Shown: one piece after another, positions 15,859 through 25,709 of the stretch
Position numbering within the stretch: position 1 is the first letter of the stretch
Layout of the letters: every line of letters begins with the position of its first letter
Assembly: GCF_029544075.1 (NCBI RefSeq)
Contig: NZ_JAJQJH010000019.1
Coordinates: 1-59,552, forward strand
DNA from: Chromohalobacter canadensis
Lineage (GTDB): Bacteria > Pseudomonadota > Gammaproteobacteria > Pseudomonadales > Halomonadaceae
Direction: 5' to 3'
Length of the DNA stretch: 59,552 nt
Program-made: the position numbers and the translations under genes
Notes under the pieces: generated by a model
The model's database searches: none
What the model saw: the letters and a program-made list of their open reading frames with translations, nothing else
Told to the model about the DNA's origin: nothing

Positions 15859-17955
15859 TTAACCGCCGCGTGAGGAAGGTGAGGTCATGTCGCTCAGGGA
15901 GGCGATCAGTTTGCGCGTCGTGACTTCCTCGGCGCCGCTGGGAAGCGCCTGGCAGGGGAGCCAGACATGGAATATCGAGCCGCGACCGCGCGCCGAGGCG
16001 ACCCACATCTCGCCGCCGCTACGGCGTACGATACCCGAACTGATGGCCAGCCCAAGCCCGGAGCCTGCTTCGCGCGTGGTGAAGAACGGATCGAAAATTC
16101 GGCCGTGCAGCTCGGGCGGAATGCCTGGCCCTCGGTCGGCGACACGAATCTCTACACCGTCGAGGCATCCGTGCCCAGCGACCTCTCGCACGGTGTCGCG
16201 TGTCGCCAGATGAATGCGCATCGGTGATGTGCTGGCCTGAGTAGCATTGAGTAGCAGGTTGATCAGCACCTGTTGCAATTGGCCGCGGTGGCATTCGGCC
16301 CGCCTGGTGGCGCGCAGCGAACTGATCAGCCAATGGCCGTGTTTGTCGAGGGCGTGTCGGATCAAAAGCTCGGTACCAGCGGCGATGGTGTTGATGTCTT
16401 CAGGGACAAAGGCGGGTTCATGACCGCCGGCACGCGAGTATTGCAGCAGGTTGTCGATCAGTGCACGGATGCGCTCGACCTGGGCGATGATGGTGTCGAT
16501 CTCGTCGCGTACGGGAGCCGCATCAGGACCGAGCGTATCGTCCAGCAGCTCTACGTGGCCCAGGATGACGGCCGCGGGGTTGTTGATTTCATGGGCGATC
16601 CCGGCGGTCATTTCGCCCAGGGCGGCGAGTTTCTCCTGTGTCATCAGGCTGGCTCGCGCCTGCTTGAGCAACGCCACGTGCTCTTCTAGGGCGCGCGTTT
16701 TTTCGGTCAGTGACTGGGTGCGTGTCTCGACGCGTCGCTCGAGGGTTTGAGCAGCACGTTGCAAGGCGTCCTGATGGGCATTTAAACGGTCGAGCATGGC
16801 ATCGAATTCATTCGCCAGTTCAGCCAGTTCGTCCTGACTATCCAGATGGCCGATGCGTAGATGCCGGCCCTCGCGGATGCCGTGTATCACACGATGCATC
16901 CGGCGCACCGGGCTGGCGAGTGCGTCGACGCCACGAATCACCATCAGGCCCGAAATCAGAATGATGACGAGTAAAACGGCGCCGATCTGCAGCAGTGCGT
17001 CTCGGTAGAGGGCTTCATATGGCGCTAAGGGAAAACCGGCATAGATCATCCCGATACGCTGGCCGGTCAGTGACTCGAGCGGGGCATAGGCGGCGACATA
17101 CCAGCCACTGACCACGAAGGCGTTATCGATGAAGCGCTCGCCGCGCCCCAGAACCTGGCGACTGACGGGTTCGGAAACGCGCGTGCCAAGGGCGCGCTCG
17201 CCGTTGGCCAGGCGCACATTGGTGGCGATGCGCACGTCATCGAGAAACAAGGTGACGCTGCCGGTGCTGCCTTCGGGCAACGTGCCCGGGCCGTAGACCA
17301 GATCACGAATCTCGTCCACGGGCTCGGCATCGCCGTTGAGCAAGCGCCCGCCATCGAGGAGAAGCCGCAGGTTTCCTTGTTCATCGTGGAGGGGGTATAG
17401 CGTGCGCAAGACCATGCCGCGCGTCTCGCGGTGGCGCTCGCTGGGGGCTGCTTGGGGTGTGTCGCGCAGCGCAAGGCGTGCTCGCCGTGCAAGCCCAGGG
17501 GTCAGCGCCTCAAGACGCGGTGCTGCGAGAACATCCAGACCGGACATGCCTTGCGCATTGCCTGGTGTCTGTACTAGGCGTTGTAGTTCGGGGCTATCCT
17601 CCAGTGCCGCGGGAGCTACCACGCGCAACCAGTCCAGTTGCATCGCGTTTTGCGTTTCGTCGAGCAGTGCTTCGAGTGACTGAGATCCTTCGCCCTGCAG
17701 TGAAGAGGCGAGCGCATGGCTGCGCGCCAATTCTTCGAGACGCGCTTGCTGTTGCTGGCTCAAGCCGTCCAGCACGCGTGAGGCGACGGCCAGGTCGGCG
17801 CGCACTTTCATGTATAGCTGGCGGTCGTTGTACGTCGAGGTCCAGTATGCAGTGAGCCCCGCCAAGGCGAGTATCAGCAAGGCCAGCGGGGCGAAGGCGA
17901 GCCACAACAGCCGGCGTCGAATCGAGGCGCGCAACCAGCGGCGTAAGCCTTTCAT
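15859..17955 (-). CDS. Membrane sensor histidine kinase with periplasmic Cache-like domain
   Basis: 698 residues. TM helix 1 at about 16-38, a ~280-residue periplasmic Cache-like sensor, TM helix 2 at about 321-341, HAMP (about 342-395), coiled coil, then HisKA with the phospho-acceptor His455 in GIAHEINNP. The HATPase domain has the N-box QQVLINLLLNATQA and G-boxes VADRGPGIP and GSGLGLAI. Its start overlaps the end of the regulator gene by 4 bases (ATGA). DctB-like overall, but ligand and name are not recognisable. Context points to tungstate/molybdate or the metabolism it serves. Confidence 0.85.
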   Translation of the reverse strand: MKGLRRWLRASIRRRLLWLAFAPLALLILALAGLTAYWTSTYNDRQLYMKVRADLAVASRVLDGLSQQQQARLEELARSHALASSLQGEGSQSLEALLDETQNAMQLDWLRVVAPAALEDSPELQRLVQTPGNAQGMSGLDVLAAPRLEALTPGLARRARLALRDTPQAAPSERHRETRGMVLRTLYPLHDEQGNLRLLLDGGRLLNGDAEPVDEIRDLVYGPGTLPEGSTGSVTLFLDDVRIATNVRLANGERALGTRVSEPVSRQVLGRGERFIDNAFVVSGWYVAAYAPLESLTGQRIGMIYAGFPLAPYEALYRDALLQIGAVLLVIILISGLMVIRGVDALASPVRRMHRVIHGIREGRHLRIGHLDSQDELAELANEFDAMLDRLNAHQDALQRAAQTLERRVETRTQSLTEKTRALEEHVALLKQARASLMTQEKLAALGEMTAGIAHEINNPAAVILGHVELLDDTLGPDAAPVRDEIDTIIAQVERIRALIDNLLQYSRAGGHEPAFVPEDINTIAAGTELLIRHALDKHGHWLISSLRATRRAECHRGQLQQVLINLLLNATQASTSPMRIHLATRDTVREVAGHGCLDGVEIRVADRGPGIPPELHGRIFDPFFTTREAGSGLGLAISSGIVRRSGGEMWVASARGRGSIFHVWLPCQALPSGAEEVTTRKLIASLSDMTSPSSRGG

Positions 17956-19313
17956 GCGTTCAAGTCTTGCCAGGCATTGAGCTTGCGGTCGAGGGTTTTG
18001 CGCGATACGCCCAACGCGCGGGCGGCACTGGATTTATTATGACCGTGGACTTCTAGCACATCCAATATATGCGCACGCTCGACGGCTTCCAGAGACCAGT
18101 CGCTGGGATAGCCACTCGTGCCAACGGCGTTGGGCGCGGTAGCCACCTCATCGAGCATGTCACTTGGAAGCTGGCCGAGCAGAATACAACGCTCGATGAA
18201 ATTCTTGAGCTCGCGGATGTTGCCAGGCCAAGGATAATGCGTCAGACGCTCAAGGTCGGCATGCTGCCATGGCAGGGCGGCAAGCCCCAGGTCGCGAGAC
18301 AACTGTCGAGAAAAATGATGGGCCAGGGCAGGGATGTCTTCAGGATGTTCACGCAGTGCGGGGAGCGTCAAGGTAAGGACGTTGAGGCGAAAATAGAGAT
18401 CCTCGCGGAAACGTCCCTCGCTGACTTCGTGCTGCAGGTTGCGGTGGGTGGCAGCGAGTATGCGCACGTCCACTGGCTGCTCTTGCTCGCTGCCCACCGG
18501 ACGAATGCGCTTGCTTTCAAGCACGCGCAGCAGTTTGGCCTGCATTGCCAAGGGCATTTCGGCGATTTCATCGAGGAACAACGTGCCGCCATCGGCATAG
18601 GTGAAGAGCCCCTCACGAGTCTTGACCGCGCCGGTGAAGGCGCCCTTGACGTGACCGAAGAGCTCCGATTCCAGCAGGTCGCCGGCGATGGCGCCGCAGT
18701 TGAGGGGCACGAAGGCGCCGAAGCGCCCCGAGAGGCGGTGCAGGTCGCGTGCCACGAGCTCCTTGCCGGTGCCCGATTCACCATGGATCAAGACGGCCGA
18801 GGGGGTCGGTGCGACGCGCTCGGTGATCGTTCTGACCTGAACCATGGCGTGGCTATCTCCGATCATGCTCTCTTCGGGGCGGTGCAGGCGCTGGGTCTCG
18901 CGCTTGAGTACGAAATTCTCACGCGCTAGGCGACGCTGGGCCAGGCAACGGTCGACGGCGCTTTGCAACTGCTCGAGGCGAAACGGCTTGATGATGAAAT
19001 CGCTGGCCCCGGCGCGCAGTGCCTGAACCGCCATGTCGAGATCGGCATAGGCGGTCATGAAGATGATATCACTGCGCCGTTCGGGGCCGAGCGCTTCGTG
19101 CCATTCAATCCCCGAGCGGTCGGGAAGGCGGATATCGACCAACAGCAGATCGAAGTGCAGCCGTTGACGCAGGGCTTCCGCGGCGCTGAGCGAGTCGGCG
19201 ACCTCGACCAGTGCGAAGCGCGATGCCAGGGCCTTGGCGAGATAGCTGCGCATACCGGGCTCGTCATCGACGATCAACACGGAGGCGGTTGGCAATTCGG
19301 TGGATGCGGTCAT
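17952..19313 (-). CDS. NtrC-family sigma54-dependent response regulator
   Basis: 453 residues. Receiver domain (about 10-125) with phospho-acceptor Asp60 in [10 protein letters not shown]. The AAA+ sigma54-activation domain has Walker A GESGTGKE and the sigma54-contact loop GAFTGA, and there is a Fis-type helix-turn-helix at the C-terminus ([20 protein letters not shown]). It activates RNA polymerase-sigma54 from an upstream site. It is transcribed away from tupABC. The 205-base gap between them holds a perfect palindrome and a sigma54 promoter consensus facing tupA, so tupA is its most likely target. Confidence 0.93.
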   Translation of the reverse strand: MTASTELPTASVLIVDDEPGMRSYLAKALASRFALVEVADSLSAAEALRQRLHFDLLLVDIRLPDRSGIEWHEALGPERRSDIIFMTAYADLDMAVQALRAGASDFIIKPFRLEQLQSAVDRCLAQRRLARENFVLKRETQRLHRPEESMIGDSHAMVQVRTITERVAPTPSAVLIHGESGTGKELVARDLHRLSGRFGAFVPLNCGAIAGDLLESELFGHVKGAFTGAVKTREGLFTYADGGTLFLDEIAEMPLAMQAKLLRVLESKRIRPVGSEQEQPVDVRILAATHRNLQHEVSEGRFREDLYFRLNVLTLTLPALREHPEDIPALAHHFSRQLSRDLGLAALPWQHADLERLTHYPWPGNIRELKNFIERCILLGQLPSDMLDEVATAPNAVGTSGYPSDWSLEAVERAHILDVLEVHGHNKSSAARALGVSRKTLDRKLNAWQDLNA

Positions 19314-19333
19314 GAGTGACGTTCCCTGCGTGG

Positions 19334-19350
19334 CGGGACATAGTGTCCCG
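19334..19350. promoter_or_regulatory. 17-bp palindrome, candidate binding site for the NtrC-family regulator
   Basis: CGGGACA-TAG-TGTCCCG is perfectly symmetrical. It sits 20 bases from the regulator's start codon and about 110 bases upstream of the sigma54 promoter of tupA, a normal distance for an enhancer-type site. Its role is inferred from position and symmetry. Confidence 0.55.
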
Positions 19351-19456
19351 TCATTGGGTCAATTTGTTACATCCGTTGCGCACATGGATTATTTTCATGG
19401 TAAAAGGCGCGATGCAATCCGGCAATTGTCACTGTTTTGGGTCGTGTGGTCACGTC

Positions 19457-19472
19457 AGGCATGCCAATTGCA
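19457..19472 (+). promoter_or_regulatory. Sigma54 promoter of tupABC
   Basis: aGGCATGccaaTTGCA matches the -24/-12 consensus TGGCACG-N4-TTGCA. The invariant GG (19458-19459) and GC (19470-19471) are separated by exactly 10 bases. It points at tupA, 47 bases before its ATG, next to a gene for a sigma54 activator. Confidence 0.72.
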
Positions 19473-19518
19473 AGGAGAGTCGGGCACGTTCATGACTCGA
19501 CAATAATGAGGGGTTCCT

Positions 19519-20367
19519 ATGTTGACACGCCGTCTCTCGCTGTTCGCCACCCTGGCGCTATCGTTGTTGCTGGTATCCGGAGCCCAGGCGGCCGATACCG
19601 TCCGTTTGGCGACCACTACCAGCACCTACAATTCTGGGTTGCTCGATTACCTGTTGCCCAAGTTCGAAGAAGATCATCCCTATCAGGTCCAGGTTATCCC
19701 CGTAGGTACCGGCAAAGCGCTGCGTCTGGGGCGTGACGGCGATGTCGACCTGGTTTTGACGCATGCGCCCGCTGCGGAGAAGGCCTTCGTCGATGCCGGT
19801 TACGGCGTCGAACCGCATGGTGTGATGTACAACGATTTCGTTATCGCAGGGCCATCCGACGATCCTGCCGGGATCGATGGCGGTAATGATGCCACTAGCG
19901 CATTTGCCACTCTTGCCAGTCAGGGTGCGACGTTTATTTCGCGTGGCGATGACTCTGGCACTGACAAGAAAGAAAAGCATCTCTGGGACGAGGCGGGCGT
20001 AACGCCTGATTTCGAGGGTTTTCGCGCTGCGGGACAAGGCATGGGAGAAGTGCTGAAAATGGCCAGCGAATTGCAAGGCTATACGCTGACGGATCGCGGC
20101 ACCTGGCTGGCAATGCAAGATAAGCTCGATCTCGAGATCATGGTCGAAGGCGATACTGCGTTGTTCAATCCGTATCAGGTCATTCTGGTCAATCCCGAAC
20201 GCTATGACGGCCTCAATACCCGGGGCGCACGGGCCTTGGCCGAATGGTTGATTTCCGATGAAGGGCAAGGCCTGATCGACACTTTCCGGCTCAATGACAA
20301 GATATTGTTCCATGCCAGCGCTGGCGAGAAGGTCGATCCCACGAGCGCTGTCCATGAAAGTGACTGA
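19519..20367 (+). CDS. tupA: Tungstate-binding protein TupA
   Basis: 282 residues; periplasmic oxyanion-binding protein of the TupABC importer, selective for tungstate over molybdate. The signal peptide ends near SGAQA-A. The mature protein opens with VRLATTTSTYNSGLLDYLLP, containing the TTTS anion-binding motif of TupA, followed by VGTGKALRLGRDGDVDLVLTHA and MYNDFVIAGPSDDPAGI. These segments separate it from ModA. First gene after the sigma54 promoter; a GAGGGG site precedes the ATG. Confidence 0.93.
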   Translation: MLTRRLSLFATLALSLLLVSGAQAADTVRLATTTSTYNSGLLDYLLPKFEEDHPYQVQVIPVGTGKALRLGRDGDVDLVLTHAPAAEKAFVDAGYGVEPHGVMYNDFVIAGPSDDPAGIDGGNDATSAFATLASQGATFISRGDDSGTDKKEKHLWDEAGVTPDFEGFRAAGQGMGEVLKMASELQGYTLTDRGTWLAMQDKLDLEIMVEGDTALFNPYQVILVNPERYDGLNTRGARALAEWLISDEGQGLIDTFRLNDKILFHASAGEKVDPTSAVHESD

Positions 20368-20382
20368 CGTGCGGAGGCGTCG

Positions 20383-21090
20383 ATGCATGAGCTCATGAAT
20401 ACGGCGAGGGAGGCGTTGTACCTGCTGCTTTCCCTCGATCCAGCCTTGTGGGAAATCATCGGCGTCTCGTTTCGTGTCTCGCTGACGGCGATACTCGTGG
20501 CCTTGCCGCCTTCGTTATTGATTGCCTTGCTGCTGGCGCGTGTTGCCTTTCCGGGGCGCTGGTTCGCGATCTCATTGGTCAATACGTTCATGGCTGTGCC
20601 GACCGTGGTGGTGGGGCTGGTGCTGTTCATGCTGTTGTCGCGTAGCGGCCCGCTTGGGGAGTTGCGTCTGCTGTTCACCCAGCGTGCCATGATCCTCGGC
20701 CAGATACTGCTGGCTATGCCGGTATTGACCGCGATGTTGCACAGCACGCTGCAAAGCATCGATCAGCGTGCCTGGGAAACGGCACGGCAACTAGGCGCCG
20801 GATGGTGGCAATCTCTGTGGATGTTGATCCGCGAAGCGCGCTTCGGGGTCATTGCCGCCGTGTTGGCTGCGTTCGGGCGCATCATTGCTGAGGTAGGTAG
20901 CGCGGTGATGATTGGGGGCAATATTGAGCATTTCACCCGCACCATCACCACGGCGATTGCCCTGGAGACGCTCAAGGGTGAGTTCGCTCAAGGGCTGGCT
21001 CTAGGGCTCGTCCTGTTGCTGCTGGCGCTGGTGCTCAATGTTTTACTGGGCGTTATGCGCGGACGTGGTCACCAAACCGTGAGCGTCTGA
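20383..21090 (+). CDS. tupB: Tungstate ABC transporter permease TupB
   Basis: 235 residues with five to six hydrophobic helices; forms a homodimeric channel. The EAA-type loop is RAWETARQLGAGWWQSLWML, and the segment GRIIAEVGSAVMIGGNIEHFTRTITTAIALET is typical of TupB. It lies 15 bases after tupA behind GGAGG. Confidence 0.92.
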   Translation: MHELMNTAREALYLLLSLDPALWEIIGVSFRVSLTAILVALPPSLLIALLLARVAFPGRWFAISLVNTFMAVPTVVVGLVLFMLLSRSGPLGELRLLFTQRAMILGQILLAMPVLTAMLHSTLQSIDQRAWETARQLGAGWWQSLWMLIREARFGVIAAVLAAFGRIIAEVGSAVMIGGNIEHFTRTITTAIALETLKGEFAQGLALGLVLLLLALVLNVLLGVMRGRGHQTVSV

Positions 21091-21113
21091 TCGCGCATCG
21101 TTCATCGAGGGGA

Positions 21114-21788
21114 ATGTTCATGCTCGAGGTGAGCCAGCTCGCCCATGGATTTGATCGCCAGCCGGTGCTATGGGACATACCCCACCTGCATTGGCAGGGG
21201 CGCTCGTTGGTACACTTGCGTGGCGATAATGGTAGCGGCAAGACGACATTGCTGCGTCTTCTGGCGGGGTTGGAGGCGCCCCGCCAAGGCACCATACATT
21301 GGACGTTGGCGGGCGCGATGTCTGCCGTCACGCCACCTTGCCCAGGGCGCGTGCTCTATCTTCACCAACAGCCCTATCTCTTCGATACCAGTGTCGCAGG
21401 CAATCTGCGCTATGTTGCCCGATGGCACGGCTGGCGCGGAGAAATGGCCCGTGATCGTGTGGCGGCGATGCTGGAACACTGTGGCCTAGCCGCACATGCA
21501 GAGCAACGGGCCCGCTCGCTGTCTGGCGGTGAGCGTATGCGATTGGCGTTGGCGCGGGCCTGGTTATTGTCGCCACGCGTGTTGCTGCTCGACGAGCCCA
21601 CTGCCAGCCTTGATCGTCAGGCTATTGCTGATGTCAGTGCATTGATCTCGTCGCTGCATGAGGTGGGCTGCGCCATCGTACTCAGTGCACATCAACCCAG
21701 TGTATTGACCGAGCGCTGCGACGAGTACTGGAGCCTCGAACAACGATGCCTACAGGTAAGTGCCTTCAAGCAGGGTGTGGCGGTGTGA
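21114..21788 (+). CDS. tupC: Tungstate ABC transporter ATPase TupC
   Basis: 224 residues, a compact ABC ATPase. Walker A is GDNGSGKTT, the signature LSGGERMRLALARA and Walker B VLLLDEPTASLD. No C-terminal regulatory (TOBE) domain is present, unlike ModC, which fits TupC. The start at 21114 follows GAGGGG; a second ATG two codons on is equally possible. Confidence 0.9.
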   Translation: MFMLEVSQLAHGFDRQPVLWDIPHLHWQGRSLVHLRGDNGSGKTTLLRLLAGLEAPRQGTIHWTLAGAMSAVTPPCPGRVLYLHQQPYLFDTSVAGNLRYVARWHGWRGEMARDRVAAMLEHCGLAAHAEQRARSLSGGERMRLALARAWLLSPRVLLLDEPTASLDRQAIADVSALISSLHEVGCAIVLSAHQPSVLTERCDEYWSLEQRCLQVSAFKQGVAV

Positions 21789-21884
21789 CGTCGTCATTGC
21801 CGTACGCACCTGGTAAGTGGCTCGGCGTGTGCACCGAAGCTGCGTATGATGGTGGAATGAGTAGCCAGCGCGGGAGTGGTAGGC

Positions 21885-22484
21885 ATGCACGAGGATGAAG
21901 TGACCGCCGTGATATTGGCGGGAGGCGAAGGGCGTCGCATGGGCGGCCGCGATAAAGGCTGGGAGTCGTTTGCGGACGAACCCTTGATCGCGCACGTGGT
22001 GAACCGTCTGGCGCCTCAGGTCGGTCGCATCGCGATCAATGCCAATCGTAGCCTCGAGCGTTATCGGGCGCTGGGGTACCCGCTCATCAGCGACCGCGAG
22101 ACAGGCTATCACGGGCCGCTCATGGGTATGTGGAGTGCGTTATGTGCCATAGACACGCCCTGGGTATTATTCGTGCCTTGCGATTCTCCGGCTCTGCCGA
22201 CGGATCTAGCGCTGCGCATGCAGCAAGGGCTCGGCGAGCAGCGTATCGCGGTTGCACACGACGGCCAGCGGGCGCATCCCGTGGTGGCCTTGATCGACGC
22301 CACGCTGCGCGACGATCTCGGGGCTGCTTTGCGCGATGGCGAGCGCAAGATAGATCGCTGGTATGCGCGCCACCCTTGGTGTCATGTCGATTTTTCCGAT
22401 CAGCCCGAGGCGTTCGCCAACCTCAACTCTCCCGATGATCGTGACGTTATGGAGCGGAGCTGGCGCTCTGGTGGGTCGTTTTGA
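21885..22484 (+). CDS. mobA: Molybdenum cofactor guanylyltransferase MobA
   Basis: 199 residues. Transfers GMP from GTP to Mo-molybdopterin to give Mo-MGD, used by DMSO-reductase-family enzymes such as formate dehydrogenases and nitrate reductase. The nucleotide-binding signature is ILAGGEGRRMGGRDKG near the start and the metal-binding aspartate is in FVPCDSPALP. ATG 21885 was chosen over an in-frame GTG at 21876 because of its GGGAG spacing. It begins 96 bases after tupC, same direction. Confidence 0.93.
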   Translation: MHEDEVTAVILAGGEGRRMGGRDKGWESFADEPLIAHVVNRLAPQVGRIAINANRSLERYRALGYPLISDRETGYHGPLMGMWSALCAIDTPWVLFVPCDSPALPTDLALRMQQGLGEQRIAVAHDGQRAHPVVALIDATLRDDLGAALRDGERKIDRWYARHPWCHVDFSDQPEAFANLNSPDDRDVMERSWRSGGSF

Positions 22485-22629
22485 CCCGGGAGCTGCCTTC
22501 CTGTGTGATTATCGGAGAGCCAAGGCAATTCATCATCGCACTAAGGGTGGTTGCTCGGCATGTTTGTTGCCTCCTGTTATCTATGGATGGTTCTCCCTCG
22601 ACGAATTGGCATGAGGACGACAAAACGCG

Positions 22630-23196
22630 ATGACGTTATCGCTTGATACGCTAGACACGCCGCTGCTGGGTATCGCTGCTTGGAGTGGGACCGGCAAGAC
22701 GACGCTGCTTGAGGCACTTTTGCCCAGATTAGCCGATGCAGAAATGCAGGTGGCCGTGATCAAGCATGCCCATCACGCCTTCGACATCGACCGCCCTGGC
22801 AAGGATAGCTACCGCCTGCGTCACGCTGGCGCGATGCCAATGCTGGTGGCTTCGGGCAAGCGTTTTGCCATGATGATGGAAACGCCCGAACGTGAGGAAG
22901 CCGATCTAGCGGCGCTGATCCCCCATGTTCTGCCCTTGGCGCCGGATTTGATCCTGGTCGAAGGCTTCAAAGCCTGGCCTTTACCCAAGCTGGAGCTGCA
23001 TCGCGAGGCCTTGCAGAAGCCGCTGATGGCGGCCGATGACCCCTGGGTGCGGGCAGTGGCGACGCCCGATAATATTGCGCTGCCGGGAGGTGTCGAGCGC
23101 TTGTCGATGGACGATCATGACGCCTTGGTCGACTGGTTGCAGGCCTGGCCGCAACGTTGGCCCGAGATGCGTCGCGGTCCCCGGGAGACGTCATGA
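22630..23196 (+). CDS. mobB: Molybdopterin-guanine dinucleotide biosynthesis GTPase MobB
   Basis: 188 residues. P-loop protein with Walker A GIAAWSGTGKTTL near residue 14 and the MobB motifs VIKHAHHAFDIDRPGKDSYRLRHAG and LILVEGFK. Known MobB binds GTP and assists MobA. Its stop codon overlaps the moeA start (ATGA). The 145-base gap before it shows no gene. Confidence 0.92.
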   Translation: MTLSLDTLDTPLLGIAAWSGTGKTTLLEALLPRLADAEMQVAVIKHAHHAFDIDRPGKDSYRLRHAGAMPMLVASGKRFAMMMETPEREEADLAALIPHVLPLAPDLILVEGFKAWPLPKLELHREALQKPLMAADDPWVRAVATPDNIALPGGVERLSMDDHDALVDWLQAWPQRWPEMRRGPRETS

Positions 23197-24464
23197 CCTT
23201 ATCGTGTTTTGAACTGGGCGAGCGCATGCTCAGCGTCGATGAGACGCTCGAGGCCCTGGCGGCGATGACGCCGCCACCGGTCACCACGCGTCGGGTTAGC
23301 TTGGCGTCGGCCTGTGGCGGAGTGTTGGCGGTGGATGTCATGTCGCCAATCGACGTGCCGCAGAATACCAACGCCGCGATGGACGGCATCGCGCTGGCGT
23401 GGCCCGATGACGTGCCGGGAGGCGACATGCGCGTGGACGTGGTCGGTGATGTCTTGGCGGGTACGCGGTTGACAACATCGCTGGCGTTAGGCGGGGCGGT
23501 GAGGATTACCACCGGAGCGCCGCTGCCGGCCGGCGCAGATACCGTCGTCATGAGCGAGCAGCTCGTCGATAGTGGCATCCCCGATCGCATCCGTGTCGAA
23601 CACTCCGAGCGGGTACGGCGTGGGCAGAACGTGCGCCAGGCCGGCGAAGATATTGCTCGCGGCGAGCATGCACTGAGTGCAGGGACACGGTTACGGCCGC
23701 AGCACTTGGGGTTACTGGCCTCACTGGGATACGCGGAGGTCGAGATATTCCGTTCGCTACGCGTGGCAGTGTTCTCTACCGGCGATGAAGTCACGGCGCC
23801 GGGCGAGTCGCTGCCGCCCGCCGGCATTTACGATACCAACCGTTTTTCGTTACAAGGTCTGCTGAGCCGCCTGGGCTGCGAGGTCATCGATCTGGGCATC
23901 CTGCAGGATAATCTTGACAGCATGCGTGTCTCCCTCGCGGCGGCGGCCCACGAGGCGGATATGGTGGTAACCAGCGGGGGCGTGTCGGTCGGCCAAGCCG
24001 ATTGGGTCAAGCCCGCGCTTACGGCTATCGGCGAGCTGGGGTTATGGCGGATCGCCATGCGTCCGGGAAGACCCTTGGCGTTCGGTCGTATCCATCAAAC
24101 GGGGGGCGTGACGGTGCCTTTCTTCGGGCTGCCCGGCAACCCCGTGGCGGTCATGGTGACGTTCTTGCAGTTCGTTCAACCTATGTTACGGCGCATGCAG
24201 GGAGAGCATGACTGGCAACCGTCCCGTCTCACGGCGCTGGCCGGCGAGCCATTGAAAAGCCGTGAGGGACGTGTCGATTACCATCGTGGTATTTATACAA
24301 GTGATGACGCCGGTCAACTGTGGGTGCGTACCACAGGCCGCCAGGGATCGGGCATTCTGAGCTCGATGGTGGCGGCCAATTGCCTTATCGAAATCGGTGA
24401 CGGATGTGCCGCCGTTGAGGCGGGTACGCCGGTGACGATACAACCGTTCGGTGACCTGACATGA
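23193..24464 (+). CDS. moeA: Molybdopterin molybdenumtransferase MoeA
   Basis: 423 residues. Inserts molybdate (or tungstate) into adenylylated molybdopterin. Landmarks are [11 protein letters not shown] near residue 60, [13 protein letters not shown], the VFSTGDEV segment, [13 protein letters not shown] and [15 protein letters not shown]. The ATG at 23193, overlapping the mobB stop, was preferred to an in-frame start 36 bases earlier because it fits the family's start. No mogA/moaB gene for the adenylylation step lies in the window. Confidence 0.94.
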   Translation: MTLSCFELGERMLSVDETLEALAAMTPPPVTTRRVSLASACGGVLAVDVMSPIDVPQNTNAAMDGIALAWPDDVPGGDMRVDVVGDVLAGTRLTTSLALGGAVRITTGAPLPAGADTVVMSEQLVDSGIPDRIRVEHSERVRRGQNVRQAGEDIARGEHALSAGTRLRPQHLGLLASLGYAEVEIFRSLRVAVFSTGDEVTAPGESLPPAGIYDTNRFSLQGLLSRLGCEVIDLGILQDNLDSMRVSLAAAAHEADMVVTSGGVSVGQADWVKPALTAIGELGLWRIAMRPGRPLAFGRIHQTGGVTVPFFGLPGNPVAVMVTFLQFVQPMLRRMQGEHDWQPSRLTALAGEPLKSREGRVDYHRGIYTSDDAGQLWVRTTGRQGSGILSSMVAANCLIEIGDGCAAVEAGTPVTIQPFGDLT

Positions 24465-25240
24465 GTTTGACCCATCTCAATGCACGTGGCGAAGCCCACA
24501 TGGTGGATGTTGGCGACAAAGCCGAAACGCAGCGCGAGGCCGTGGCAAGCGGACGCATCGTCATGCGCCCAGAAACGCTGGCATTGCTGGCCGAGGGCGG
24601 CTTGCCCAAAGGCGATGTGCTGGCCACGGCGCGTATCGCCGGCATTCAGGCCGCCAAGCGCACGCATGAGCTGATTCCCTTGTGTCATGCGTTGCTGCTG
24701 TCCAAGGTGAGCGTCGATTTTCGCCTCGACGATGCGGCTTCTTGTGTGCATGTGGAATCACGCTGCCGTCTGGCGGGCCGCACCGGTGTGGAAATGGAGG
24801 CGCTGACCGCGGTCTCGGTTGCGTGTCTGACCCTCTACGATATGTGCAAGGCGGTCGACAGGGACATGATGGTCGAAGGCGTGCGCTTGGAGCACAAGAC
24901 GGGCGGCAAGTCCGGTGATTGGCACCGCGCTTCCGAGGATGAATCCGCGACGCGCGAAGCGTTCGAAACCCCATCCGTCGAAATCGCCGCAATACGCGTC
25001 AAGCTCCTCGCCGAATTGCGCGAGCGACTGGATATTGAAGAGGTGGAAGTGCCGGTTGCATCGCTGAAAAGACCCGATGTCGCCAGTCTCAAGGCCGCTC
25101 TTGAGAAACAGGATTCCCGCTTCGCGGCCTTGTCCGCTGCGCGCATTCTGTGTGCCGTTAACCATGCCATGGCACATGATGGAACGTCGCTCGCCGATGG
25201 GGATGAAGTGGCGTTTTTTCCACCGGTCACCGGTGGGTGA
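24461..25240 (+). CDS. moaC: MoaC-MoaD fusion: cyclic pyranopterin monophosphate synthase plus molybdopterin synthase small subunit
   Basis: 259 residues with two domains. Residues 1 to about 160 are Moa[21 protein letters not shown] at the start, [15 protein letters not shown], and [20 protein letters not shown]. Residues about 177-259 are Moa[14 protein letters not shown] at the start and the terminal [10 protein letters not shown], whose free Gly-Gly receives sulfur and must be C-terminal, as here. In most bacteria these are two genes. The start overlaps the moeA stop (ATGA), and moaE, whose product pairs with MoaD, follows after 10 bases. Confidence 0.9.
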   Translation: MSLTHLNARGEAHMVDVGDKAETQREAVASGRIVMRPETLALLAEGGLPKGDVLATARIAGIQAAKRTHELIPLCHALLLSKVSVDFRLDDAASCVHVESRCRLAGRTGVEMEALTAVSVACLTLYDMCKAVDRDMMVEGVRLEHKTGGKSGDWHRASEDESATREAFETPSVEIAAIRVKLLAELRERLDIEEVEVPVASLKRPDVASLKAALEKQDSRFAALSAARILCAVNHAMAHDGTSLADGDEVAFFPPVTGG

Positions 25241-25250
25241 GGAGGCAGTC

Positions 25251-25709
25251 ATGATCGATGTGCGTGTGCAGTCGCCGGTCTTCGATGTGGGGGAGGAGCA
25301 GCGCCAATTGCTGGCGGGGCGTCATGATATCGGTGCCGTGGTGACCTTCACTGGCCTGGTGCGCGATTTCAATGAGCGCCCGGACGTGCAGGCCCTGTCG
25401 CTGGAGCATTATCCTGGCATGACCGAGGCGGCGCTGCGTGACATTGCTGAGCAGGCGACGTCGCGCTGGCCGCTCGATGGGATACGCATTGTGCATCGTG
25501 TCGGCCGCTTGTTGCCAAGTGACCCCATCGTCATGGTCATGGTTGCGAGTGCCCATCGCCGTGCGGCATTCGATGCGTGCGATTTTCTGATGGACTACCT
25601 CAAGACATGTGCGCCATTCTGGAAGAAAGAACACACTGCAAGCGGGACGTATTGGGTCTCGGTGCGTGACAGTGACGCGCGGGACGCGGACCGTTGGGAG
25701 GAAGCATGA
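25251..25709 (+). CDS. moaE: Molybdopterin synthase catalytic subunit MoaE
   Basis: 152 residues. With thiocarboxylated MoaD it converts precursor Z (cPMP) to molybdopterin. MoaE landmarks are [21 protein letters not shown] and the catalytic-lysine segment APFWKKEH. The ATG at 25251 directly follows GAGGAGG; a longer in-frame reading from 25077 only shadows the fusion gene. Its stop overlaps the moaA start (ATGA). Confidence 0.94.
   Translation: MIDVRVQSPVFDVGEEQRQLLAGRHDIGAVVTFTGLVRDFNERPDVQALSLEHYPGMTEAALRDIAEQATSRWPLDGIRIVHRVGRLLPSDPIVMVMVASAHRRAAFDACDFLMDYLKTCAPFWKKEHTASGTYWVSVRDSDARDADRWEEA

Noticed and set aside
22485-22629. Gap before mobB as a possible molybdenum-cofactor riboswitch
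   Set aside because: I saw no multi-helix structure or conserved elements of the Moco RNA motif, and the gap is short.
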